Assembly (NCBI GenBank): GCA_043228905.1
Contig: JBHGNT010000011.1
Span: 18,228,001 to 18,292,000, forward strand
Length of the DNA stretch: 64,000 nt
Direction of reading: 5' to 3'
Source of the DNA: Azolla caroliniana
Taxonomy: Eukaryota; Polypodiophyta
In this document: positions 8,354 to 17,657 of the stretch, one piece after another
Position numbering within the stretch: position 1 is the first letter of the stretch
How the letters are laid out: every line of letters begins with the position of its first letter
Notes under the pieces: generated by a model
Database searches by the model: none
Told to the model about the DNA's origin: nothing
What the model saw: only the letters and a program-made list of their open reading frames with translations
Translations under genes and position numbers: made by a program

Positions 8354-10287
8354 GCGCGCTTCGACCCTTCCGGTCGGCTTGTCTGCTCATGTGGCCCTCA
8401 TCAGCTCTTCTGTTGTTGCAGTGTTGACGCTTCTTCTGCTGCCTTTTCTTCCGCTTGGGCCTCGGTTGATTCAGCGTGTCTGAATCAAACATCCGAACCG
8501 ACTCGGCTACCTCCGATCGGTTTTCGCTCTCGTCCGAGTTGGCTGTCTCCAACTCGTCTTCGGTCTTCTCGCCCTCGATGGCGTCATCTTCCCCATGCGT
8601 GGTTGGCTTCGGCTCTCTCCTTCGGTTGCTCCCCTTCTGTCCTCTTCCGAACTTTTCCACGGGTCCGCCCTCGGCTTCATCAGCCGATCCGAAGTCGCCC
8701 TCGGCTTCTTCAGCCGATCCGTCTTCAACCGAGTCAACAAACGAGTCAACTGACTCAGTGTCATGGTCACCGCTCCTTTCCTGCTGCCTTGCTTGGTCGT
8801 TCGGGACTGTTCTCCCCCTCAAGTTCGGCACGTCGAGGTGACGCAACCCGAGCGCACCTGAGAATTGCCGCAACTTGTCCAGACCAAGAGGCTTTGTGAA
8901 GATGTCGGCAGTCTGCCGATCCGTCGGAACGTACTGAAGTTCGACTTCACCGGAAAGGACACGCTCACGGAAGAAATGGTAATGCACCTCAATGTGCTTG
9001 GTCCGTGCGTGAAAGACGGGGTTCTTCGCAAGTTGGATGCTGCTGAGGTTGTTGCAGTAGATCGTCGTTGGATCGGACACCTCCTCTTGCAGGTCCTTAA
9101 GTAGCCGCTTCAACCATATGGCTTCGCATGTCGCGACAGCCGCTCCTCGGTACTCAGCTTCGGTGCTCGACAGTGCAACTGTCGGCTGCTTCTTACTGCT
9201 CCACGCGATCGCGGCACTCCCAAGGGAGAACGCGTATCCAGACGTGGATCGGCGATCGGCGGCGCTGCTAGCCCAATCAGCATCGGTGTAGCCGACTAAC
9301 TGCGCAGCTGCACCGGTCCGATATAGCAGTCCCCGGTCCTTAGTGCCATTGACATACCGAAGTATGCGTTGCGCACACTGAAGGTGCTCCTCGGTAGGTT
9401 GCGCCATGAACTGACTGATCACCCCGACCGGATAACTGAGGTCGAGTCGGGTGATGGTCAAGTATATAAGGCTTCCGACAATTTGTCAGAACCTCGTCGG
9501 GTCGCATACCTTTCCCGTATCGGGACGAAACTTGACGGTTCTGTCCAGAGGAGTCGAGATAGACTTACAATCGGCCATCCCGAGTTTAAAGAGCATACTC
9601 AGCACGTAATGACGTTGGCTGATCAATATGCCTTCGGGGGTACGGATCACTTCGATCCCGAGGAAGTAATGAAGGTCCCCCAGATCCTTCATGTCGAACG
9701 ATGCCGCAAGCTGGAGCTTCATGCGGTCGATTTCACCGAGGTCGGCGCCGGTGATGACCAAGTCATTAACATACAGTAAAATACTAACCGGTCCGAGTCA
9801 ACCTTTCCGGATGAACAGGGAAGAGTCAGATTTTGACGTGACTAAGCCCATCCGACGCAGTTGTTGCGTGATCTTTGCGTTCCAGGCACGCGGGGCTTGC
9901 TTCAGTCCATAAAGGGACTTCTTCAGTCGGCATACTGCCGAGGAGTTCGTTCCGGAGTGAAAACCGGGGGGTTATACCATGTACACCTGTTCCTCAAGGT
10001 CACCTTGCAGGAACGCATTCTTTACATCCATCTGATGTAAGTGCCACCCCTTGGCCGCGGCTACTGCGAGCAAAACACGAACGATCGTCATTTTTGCGAC
10101 CGGCGCAAACGTCTCATCGTAGTCGATGCCGTGTTTCTGCACGTAGCCCTTTGCCACTAGCCGAGCCTTGTACCGGTTGATCGAGCCATCGGTGTTGTAC
10201 TTGACCTTGTACACCCACCTACACCCATCGGCTTCACACCCTTCGGTGCGTCAACCAGGTCCCAGGTCTCGTTCTCCGCCAATGCGT
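8354..10287 (-). pseudogene. Copia-1 reverse transcriptase and RNase H, decayed
   Basis: Continues the RT that is cut at 17452. Visible blocks: WDLV near 10255, the KARLVAKGY and [18 protein letters not shown] blocks (10170-9975), YGLKQAPRAW, the active site at 9773-9762, LGIEVIRTPEGI, then connection and RNase H blocks (SSTEAEYRGAA, DIFTKPL). Lesions: a one-base loss near 10222, TAA 9974-9972, TGA 9800-9798, TGA 9488-9486, and YVND instead of YVDD at the active site. Most are C-to-T or G-to-A type changes. After RNase H the frame continues for about 180 residues of acidic then Lys/Arg-rich sequence, unusual for copia, up to the Gypsy-1 junction. Confidence 0.85.
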
Positions 10288-11004
10288 TGTCGGGGTTACT
10301 ACGCCCTTGCGTGTAGAAAGGAGGAGGGACCACGGGGGTCTTGAACCGAAGAGCAAGAGAGAGAGGAGTAAGAGAGAGAGACCCGATTACACAGAACCGA
10401 AGATCCGATTGCGCAGAACCGACGATTGCACAGGGACACGGCCCAACAAACAGAGATCACAAATAAACGCCGACGCAGATGGACGCAACAACGAAAGATA
10501 TGTACTTATGAATGCAAGAAAATAACAGACTAAAGTATTACAACCCACGGTGGGGCGCGGAATAGATACTAACGAAACCGAACAGGGCGGCGAACAGATG
10601 CCGACCCCTGTATGTCGCGACGCACAGGAAGGGAAAACAGGTCGGAGGTGCTGCAGGACGCACTCGGGGCGTTCCACGGAACAGCGCAAGCCTCCTCGAA
10701 ACCTGCACTGGTACGCGATGGAGCAGAAGACAGAGAAAGCAGGAGTGAGAGAGAAGCTCCGAAATCGGTTCGGCAGCACTTCGTCCTCTCCGCGCGAGAT
10801 ACCCACTTCTATTCTTCCTCTTCCCTTTTATAGCCCGTCAAGAGGCCGTTTGGCATTAACTGCATACCAACCGAATCTACCCACCTAGGATCCTCGTATG
10901 TACCTACTTCGTCCTTAGGTACTTCTTGGGGCGCGTGTGTGCGTAGAGCCGTTTCCCACGCCTTGTTCCTCCGATTCCTCTTGTGGGCGGTTTTCTTCAC
11001 GACA
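10288..11004 (-). repeat. Gypsy-2 3' LTR (717 bp)
   Basis: TG to CA ends, adjoining the polypurine tract at 11005-11019. It matches 16735-17451 except for one C/A difference at about 10577. Confidence 0.92.
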
Positions 11005-11076
11005 TCCGCCCCCACCTAACCGCGCATCCACCGGCATGCGCCAAAATAAGTTGGCACGGAGAAAACCGGCCCGCCT

Positions 11077-14000
11077 TTACTCTTCGCCTGCCGGCCCTTC
11101 CTCGGCCTCGGATCGGTCGTCGCTGCTGTCCAGGAGAATCGGGTCGGGTTCGTCGTCGTGCCGCTTCTTGAAAGCTTTGATCCTCTTCCCGGCCACGGGT
11201 ATCGCTATTCTCGTACCGTCGAGCTCCGCCAGATGATACGTCCCGTTGTCGTTGGCGCTCTGTACCGTGTACGGCCCGAACCATCTCCGTGCGAACTTCC
11301 GCGTTGATCGGTGCTGGTTGTCGAGGCTACTGTCGTAGACGAGCACCCAGTCACCTTGTTCGATCCTCTTCGGTCGGAGTCGGTGCGTTCGGTCGAACCT
11401 GGCCTTGTTCTTTATCCTCGCCACTCGGATCCTTTCTGCAGCCGTCTCCACGTCCTCCGGTCTCCGTTCGAGTTGTCGTATACGCGCTGCCAACAAGTCC
11501 TCCCGGCTCATCTCGTCCCTCCAGTCGACCGTCGCCCATGAGGAGATTGTTTGTTCCACCGGCATGATCGGCTTCTGGCCGAACATGAGCTCTGTCGGCA
11601 TGTACCCGGTTACCGAACTGTGCGTAGTCCGGTCGGCCCACAAAGCATAAGGTAGAAGTCGCGGCCAGTTACCGACTTGGCCCCCGCATGCCCGAACCAG
11701 CGCTTTAACGATCGGCCCGTGTCCGCGCTCCACCTTTCCATTCGCCTCCGGGTTGTACGCAGTGGTGAGCGAGAGTTTGACTCCCAGCCGATCGAACAGC
11801 TCCGCGGCCTCCTCGGTGTCCAACTCCCCCCGGTCAGCCACGATCTTCCCGACGCACCCGTACCGGCATATCACGTCCTCGATCAGGAACCGACACACGG
11901 CCGCGGTCGTCTTGTTCTGAAGGGCTCGGCCTTCCACCTGGTTCGTCAGGTCTTCCCGCGCTAGGACCAGATACCGCATCTGTCCTACCCCCATCGGCAT
12001 CGTCACTAGATCTACCATCCATTTGAAGTGGATAGTCGGAGGGTACGTAGGGCGAAGCCCATCCCGGTGTCGGACTATCGAGTGCATCTGACAACTCTCG
12101 CAAGTCGACACGAACCGATGCACGTCCCGGTACAATCCCGACCACCAGTACTTCCCCTTCAGCTTCTCAAATGTCGCCCACGTTCCACGGTGTCCAGCCC
12201 AAGGGCTGTCGTGGTAGGCCGTCAGCAGCTCCTCCTGTTCTTCCTTCATCGCCACCACCCGGAGCGGAGCGCCGTCCCTCTTCTTCGGGTGCTTCCATAG
12301 GTAGCCATCCCGGAGAAAGAATCGATATGCTTTCTTCCGGATCCGGTTGGCCTCGTCCTTCGTCCATGACGCATCAGGCGTCATTGTCTTCAAAAACCCG
12401 CCGATCTGCAGCCACTCCCCGTCGTACTTGCTCGCGTCGAACTCGTTAAGCGCCGGAGTGCTCATTCCGTCGGTCGTTATGTGTGCCGCCTCGAAGAAAT
12501 CCACGCCGACTTCTTCGTCTTCCGAAACCATGCCGCCCTCGTCGTCGAACCTCGCCCTCGAAAGCATGTCGGCCATGGCGTTGTCTTTCCCGGAAATGTG
12601 TCGTATTTCCGGGTCCAGGGACTTGATGTACGCTATCCACCTGAGCATCGCCAGGTCCGGAGTCGCGCATCCGGAAACCATACCGAGAATCGGCAGGCAA
12701 TCCGTCTCGATGATCACTTCTGTCCCTATCAGGTAGTCTTTGTCGGCCTTGACCGCCGAAACAATACCCCAGAGTTCGCGTTTAACCTGGGCGTATCCTC
12801 GCTGCCGTTCACTGAGGACTTTCGCGCCGAATCGGATCGGAAACCGATTGCCGTCCTCGTCTTCCTGGTTCACGACCCATCCGATCCCGGTCGGACTGGT
12901 ATCCACCGTTATGAATACCGGGGTACCCTTCCCGTATACCGCCTTCCGGAGTGCCGGTGCCGCTGCAAGGGCCTCTTTCAGCTTCCGGACCGATTCCGCG
13001 TGCTCGTCTAGCCATTCGAACCTTCGCCCCTTTTTCAGCAACCCGTACAGTGGCTCCGCGACGTGTGCGTAATGCGGGATCCATATGTGGTAGAACGCGC
13101 ATGCCCCCAGGAATCTCCGTACTTCCGTGACCGAGCTGCAGTCGGGCTTCATCGCGGAGATGGCTTCTACCTTTGCCGGAGACGGTTTCCGGCCATACGG
13201 TCCGCACAGGTGTCCGACCACCATGATTTCTGACTGCCCGAAGGCCGACTTCTCCCCGGAGAAGGTGAGTCTCGCATCCTCTAGCCTTCGCAGCACCTTC
13301 TCGCAGTCGTCGATGTGCGTCGCCACGAATCGCCGGCATCCGTCCGGCCCGATCGTCTCGTCCTTCTCTTCTACCGGGCATCCCTTGATCGGGATGTCGT
13401 CCAGAAACGGCATGGTGATGTCCGGGATACAGTCCCTCAGAACCTTGTTCATCGCATTCACCATGTGGGCCACCGAGTTGGTCCCTCCTTGCGGCAGTGT
13501 ACACATCCGAACTAGGCCGAGGGGAGTTCGCATCGTCGTAATGTCTCTGCTCTCCACGGCTAGCTGGAACTGGTCGTACCCTGAGTATAGATCCCCGACC
13601 GAGTAAATTGACCTTCCGGCGAAGGCCTCCGCGAACTCGTCTACGGTCGGTCCGATCCCTGCGTTCCGAATGGTCACTCGATTGACCGGCTGCAGGTCCT
13701 GGATGAAGCGCAACGAACCGTTTTTCTTCGGTACGGTAAACCATCGATTCGAATATGGGGCGCTCGACGGCTCGAGAATTCCCATATCAACTTTCTGCCT
13801 CAGCAGCTCCATCAACTTCGGGATGTGAGCTCTCGGAACCGGGATTGGCTTGAGGTTCCATGGTACATGCGGTACCGTGAATATCACCATCGGCTCCACG
13901 ATCGTCGGGTCAACGCACCCGATTTCCTCCGGCGAGAATGCGAAGGCTTTCCCGTGCCTTCCGAGCAGTCTCCGAAACCGGTCTTCCTCCGCCGGCAGTA

Positions 14001-14580
14001 GGAACCCGCCCCCACCGATTTTGAGCTCTCGGAGCGTCTCGTCGGTGAAGGTGTGCCCTATGCAGGCCGGATCTCGTAGACTAGGGTCCGATGCAACCCC
14101 TTTGATTCTCGACGCGCTGTCCTCCGGTAAGGGTGCCGCGACTGGCCTTACCTTCCGGTCCACAGTCTTGTACTTGGTGCTTACGCGGGCCGTCCGAACT
14201 GACTCGAGCCCTCGACCGAAGTCCGCGATGACTTCGTACATCTCCTCGGAACACACCGGTATCGTCCGGTCTTCGTTAAGGCCTTCTTCGACTACCTTTC
14301 CCAGCATTCCCAAGGTGTCGTCGAATGAGACCGCCTCCACGGCTCCGTTGATTTCCTCGTCAGGGCCGAGAACTCCGCACGCTCGAAGTCTCCCCTCCGC
14401 CTTTGTCTTCTCTCGGCCGCCGATGCCGACTATCGTACACGCTCCGCTGTCGGAGAACAAAAATCCCCTACCTATGGTACAAGGTTCCTTCGGTTTTATC
14501 GTACAGGTGTGGGGGTTTCCCGGGGTGTCCGGACTGTCGCGGCCCCACGCCTTGGCAGCCCTCTCTAAAAATCCTCTCGG
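11077..14580 (-). CDS. Gypsy-2 pol: reverse transcriptase, RNase H, integrase
   Basis: Same frame architecture as the Gypsy-1 pol: open from 14580 to the TAA at 11079-11077, overlapping gag in the -1 frame. All RT (FLDD), RNase H and integrase (HHCC, D-D-E) signatures are present. About 18 residues differ from Gypsy-1, spread over the spacer, RNase H, integrase and C-terminal tail. No stop or frameshift interrupts it, so it could encode active protein. Confidence 0.88.
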   Translation of the reverse strand, partial: PRGFLERAAKAWGRDSPDTPGNPHTCTIKPKEPCTIGRGFLFSDSGACTIVGIGGREKTKAEGRLRACGVLGPDEEINGAVEAVSFDDTLGMLGKVVEEGLNEDRTIPVCSEEMYEVIADFGRGLESVRTARVSTKYKTVDRKVRPVAAPLPEDSASRIKGVASDPSLRDPACIGHTFTDETLRELKIGGGGFLLPAEEDRFRRLLGRHGKAFAFSPEEIGCVDPTIVEPMVIFTVPHVPWNLKPIPVPRAHIPKLMELLRQKVDMGILEPSSAPYSNRWFTVPKKNGSLRFIQDLQPVNRVTIRNAGIGPTVDEFAEAFAGRSIYSVGDLYSGYDQFQLAVESRDITTMRTPLGLVRMCTLPQGGTNSVAHMVNAMNKVLRDCIPDITMPFLDDIPIKGCPVEEKDETIGPDGCRRFVATHIDDCEKVLRRLEDARLTFSGEKSAFGQSEIMVVGHLCGPYGRKPSPAKVEAISAMKPDCSSVTEVRRFLGACAFYHIWIPHYAHVAEPLYGLLKKGRRFEWLDEHAESVRKLKEALAAAPALRKAVYGKGTPVFITVDTSPTGIGWVVNQEDEDGNRFPIRFGAKVLSERQRGYAQVKRELWGIVSAVKADKDYLIGTEVIIETDCLPILGMVSGCATPDLAMLRWIAYIKSLDPEIRHISGKDNAMADMLSRARFDDEGGMVSEDEEVGVDFFEAAHITTDGMSTPALNEFDASKYDGEWLQIGGFLKTMTPDASWTKDEANRIRKKAYRFFLRDGYLWKHPKKRDGAPLRVVAMKEEQEELLTAYHDSPWAGHRGTWATFEKLKGKYWWSGLYRDVHRFVSTCESCQMHSIVRHRDGLRPTYPPTIHFKWMVDLVTMPMGVGQMRYLVLAREDLTNQVEGRALQNKTTAAVCRFLIEDVICRYGCVGKIVADRGELDTEEAAELFDRLGVKLSLTTAYNPEANGKVERGHGPIVKALVRACGGQVGNWPRLLPYALWADRTTHSSVTGYMPTELMFGQKPIMPVEQTISSWATVDWRDEMSREDLLAARIRQLERRPEDVETAAERIRVARIKNKARFDRTHRLRPKRIEQGDWVLVYDSSLDNQHRSTRKFARRWFGPYTVQSANDNGTYHLAELDGTRIAIPVAGKRIKAFKKRHDDEPDPILLDSSDDRSEAEEGPAGEE

Positions 14581-16691
14581 TTATCGGAACCGAGGGAGTC
14601 GCGGTTACGCTCGTGGTTCGGCCTAACCGTCAAAAACTGGACCGAATGGCGCCCGTCCTGGCTCTTGACCCGCGCATAGGCCGAACCGTTGTCCAGCACC
14701 TTGGTCTCCATTCGAGCCGCCGTGATGTACGGCTCTCCCAGTATGACGGGGTGCGATGACGACTCCTGCACGAAGAAGTGCTGGTCTATCTCGACATCGC
14801 CGATCTTGACCCGTACATTCGGGCAGGCCCCGTGAAGTTCCTCGGTGGTGCGCGTCGCCGCCCTTATCTTCCACCCGTGCTTGGTGTTGATCGGCCATTT
14901 GCCCTTCTTATAGAAGTCCATGGACATCAGGTTGATTTCCGATCCGTGGTCCACCAAAGCTACTACCGGTTCCTGGACATCGCCGATCTTTACCGGGGTT
15001 TCCGTGGTCGCTCGGGCCCAGTGTGGCCGCGAATAGTGGCTCTCCGCCCACTCGTCTTCCAGCGCCATGTCGTCCAGGTGCGCCGTCCGCACCTCTACCG
15101 GTCTTTCCGGTTCCTCCTCCGTCGACAGCCTCTTCCGCTTGACCAAGTCCACGATGGAGTCGTGGAACTCTTTCTTCGCGATTCCGAGCACCTCCCGTAG
15201 CGACAGCTCCACCTTGCTGTCGAGGATCCGTTCCTCCAGGACCTTTCGTAAGTCCGTGGTTCTTTCTATCTCCGTCCCCAGACGGTACCCGCCCTTCTGG
15301 GGTTTATCTTGCGTACCGGCCCCGCCGGCTTCGTCCCGTCGTGGCCCGGACCGGGTCTCGTATCGTTGTGAGGGCCCGGTCGTCCCGGGTTTCCCCACCC
15401 GCTTCTCTTCTACCAGAGCCTCGTAGTTCCGGCAAGCGGCTTCCACGAAGCCCGTCTTCTCCTCGACCGGGTCGCTCCACCCGGTCATCTCCCGTACCCG
15501 TTTCTCCGCACGGTCCGATTCCTCCCTCTTCATCCTCGTATCGGCAAGGCCTTCCAGCACCGTCGGCCAGAATCCGGCTTTGCTTCCTCTTCGGGCCTCG
15601 TTGCCCCCGACTCGAATACCGGCCGACGCCGAGTAGTGGACGGTTTCCGCATGTCGGGCCGCCGCCTCTTCCATCAACCTCTTCATTCCGCCTCGCCCGT
15701 CGTTTCGGTTTAGGGCCCTTCTCGTGTCGTTGGCGTGAACCCGGCCTTCCCATAGGTACACCACCCGGTTCCTCAGCGCCTCTGCGAAATCGCCGCAGTC
15801 TTTTCGGATGTGGCCGACCCCGTCGCACCACATGCACCTGTTCCCTGCCGCCGGCCGTCGGTCACGAGCAGGTCCTCCGCCTTCTCTGCGGGCTTGTGCG
15901 ATTTGGAGGTCTTTTATCGCCCTCGTCAGTTCCTCCAACGCAGCTCCTCCAGTCGAGCCTCTGATCACGTCGGTCGTAGCTGAACCGGATTCCAGCCACT
16001 CCCGAGTCTCTTCCCTTCGCACCGGCTGCGCCGGCTCGAGTTTCCTCGCCGCGACTGAGCCCGACCCGGTTGCTCTGTCATCCTCCCATTCTCGCCGTTT
16101 GTCGAAACGGCCGCAGGCTCTCTTGACCGCCGCCCAGTCGGCTGTCAGCCCGTCTTCGGTTTCTAGCAGGGCGCCCACGTGACTCCGATCCCTCTCGTCA
16201 ACCGATTTGACGAACAGCAGGACCCGGCTTGTATCCAGGACCATCCTGTCAAGCGCCGAAAGGCGCGCGAAGTTCTCCTCGAACTCCCGGAGGAGTGCCG
16301 ACGCGTTTCTTCCTTTCCCGGGAGACTCCACCCACTCCATGAAGCTTCGCTTCGAAAGCCGGAGCGCGTCGTCCAGTCCGTATTTTTCCAGGAGCCGACC
16401 TTCGAACTCCTCCCAGGTACGGCTCTCCGCCCGCACCTCGAGCACCTCCGCATGGATGCTCGGCATCGCCACTCGGGGAAAACCGGCAAGACGCCTGTCT
16501 TCCGGAATGTCCCGCATTAACATTTCCGCACCGTAGGACGCCAGATACTTCGTGGCATCCTTCCCATCGAACCGGCCGATCGTGCCGACGACCGCCTCAA
16601 TAGCTCTGTCGAGGGCACCGGTGCCCTCGCGCGCGTTTACAATCCGATCCACGGCCGAAGCCATGGCCTCTGCGAGATCCGACCCCCTCAT
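14565..16691 (-). CDS. Gypsy-2 gag-protease polyprotein
   Basis: 708 residues from the ATG at 16691. CCHC zinc knuckle and DHGSEIN protease motif are as in Gypsy-1; the only residue difference I see is Thr for Ala in the protease region (near 14850). It ends in the same GAT TTT TAG overlap with pol. Such near-identity contrasts with the more diverged pol and LTR. Confidence 0.88.
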   Translation of the reverse strand: MRGSDLAEAMASAVDRIVNAREGTGALDRAIEAVVGTIGRFDGKDATKYLASYGAEMLMRDIPEDRRLAGFPRVAMPSIHAEVLEVRAESRTWEEFEGRLLEKYGLDDALRLSKRSFMEWVESPGKGRNASALLREFEENFARLSALDRMVLDTSRVLLFVKSVDERDRSHVGALLETEDGLTADWAAVKRACGRFDKRREWEDDRATGSGSVAARKLEPAQPVRREETREWLESGSATTDVIRGSTGGAALEELTRAIKDLQIAQARREGGGPARDRRPAAGNRCMWCDGVGHIRKDCGDFAEALRNRVVYLWEGRVHANDTRRALNRNDGRGGMKRLMEEAAARHAETVHYSASAGIRVGGNEARRGSKAGFWPTVLEGLADTRMKREESDRAEKRVREMTGWSDPVEEKTGFVEAACRNYEALVEEKRVGKPGTTGPSQRYETRSGPRRDEAGGAGTQDKPQKGGYRLGTEIERTTDLRKVLEERILDSKVELSLREVLGIAKKEFHDSIVDLVKRKRLSTEEEPERPVEVRTAHLDDMALEDEWAESHYSRPHWARATTETPVKIGDVQEPVVALVDHGSEINLMSMDFYKKGKWPINTKHGWKIRAATRTTEELHGACPNVRVKIGDVEIDQHFFVQESSSHPVILGEPYITAARMETKVLDNGSAYARVKSQDGRHSVQFLTVRPNHERNRDSLGSDNREDF

Positions 16692-16713
16692 CTTCTGCTC
16701 TTCTGCCGCCTCT

Positions 16714-16731
16714 TTCACGTCGGGTTCACCA
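16714..16731 (-). other. Gypsy-2 primer-binding site, tRNA-Trp
   Basis: The same 18 bases as in Gypsy-1, three bases inside the 5' LTR, complementary to the tRNA-Trp 3' end. Confidence 0.8.
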
Positions 16732-16734
16732 AGA

Positions 16735-17451
16735 TGTCGGGGTTACTACGCCCTTGCGTGTAGAAAGGAGGAGGGACCACGGGGGTCTTGAACCGAAGAG
16801 CAAGAGAGAGAGGAGTAAGAGAGAGAGACCCGATTACACAGAACCGAAGATCCGATTGCGCAGAACCGACGATTGCACAGGGACACGGCCCAACAAACAG
16901 AGATCACAAATAAACGCCGACGCAGATGGACGCAACAACGAAAGATATGTACTTATGAATGCAAGAAAATAACAGACTAAAGTATTACAACCCACGGTGG
17001 GGCGCGGAATAGATACTAACGAAAACGAACAGGGCGGCGAACAGATGCCGACCCCTGTATGTCGCGACGCACAGGAAGGGAAAACAGGTCGGAGGTGCTG
17101 CAGGACGCACTCGGGGCGTTCCACGGAACAGCGCAAGCCTCCTCGAAACCTGCACTGGTACGCGATGGAGCAGAAGACAGAGAAAGCAGGAGTGAGAGAG
17201 AAGCTCCGAAATCGGTTCGGCAGCACTTCGTCCTCTCCGCGCGAGATACCCACTTCTATTCTTCCTCTTCCCTTTTATAGCCCGTCAAGAGGCCGTTTGG
17301 CATTAACTGCATACCAACCGAATCTACCCACCTAGGATCCTCGTATGTACCTACTTCGTCCTTAGGTACTTCTTGGGGCGCGTGTGTGCGTAGAGCCGTT
17401 TCCCACGCCTTGTTCCTCCGATTCCTCTTGTGGGCGGTTTTCTTCACGACA
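16735..17451 (-). repeat. Gypsy-2 5' LTR (717 bp)
   Basis: TG to CA ends, next to the primer site; a TATAAAAGG box lies on the minus strand at about 17279-17271. The GCGT target duplication follows at 17452. Confidence 0.92.
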
Positions 17452-17657
17452 GCGTGCATCTCTTCCTCCATCGCGGCGCGCCAATTCGCGTCTTTAGCCG
17501 CTTCTGCGTAGCTCTCCGGCTCACGCACTTCCGCTACACGGGTCATGTACGCATAATGATGCGCCATGTACTCGTTGTAACCGAACCGCACAACTGGGTT
17601 CTTCTAGCGGGTAGATCGGCGTAATCTCACATTAGCCGATGTCGAGGCCTTCTCGGT
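17452..17657 (-). pseudogene. Copia-1 integrase-RT linker and start of RT, with stops
   Basis: Same frame as the upstream gag-integrase ORF, separated from it by TAG at 17660-17658, with a second TAG at 17606-17604. Between and after the stops the copia motifs RRSTR and FGYNEY, then the RT start AMEEEMHA, are preserved in frame. The Gypsy-2 insertion interrupts it at 17452. The lesions are point mutations, not frameshifts. Confidence 0.8.

Larger units (their letters stand above)
10288..17451 (-). mobile_element. Gypsy-2: complete second copy of the same Gypsy family
   Basis: 7164 bp with LTRs 10288-11004 and 16735-17451 (717 bp each), 4-bp target duplication GCGT (10284-10287 and 17452-17455), tRNA-Trp primer site and the same two ORFs as Gypsy-1. 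It splits the Copia-1 RT between the MEEEMHA block and the ENETWDL block. Its LTRs differ from each other at one position I could find (10577 versus 17023-17024). Relative to Gypsy-1 the LTR lacks three bases and has several substitutions. Confidence 0.92.

Noticed and set aside
10577-17024. Gypsy-1 and Gypsy-2 as an assembly duplication of one element
   Set aside because: They differ in LTR length, in about 18 pol residues and have different target duplications and flanks, so they are separate insertions.
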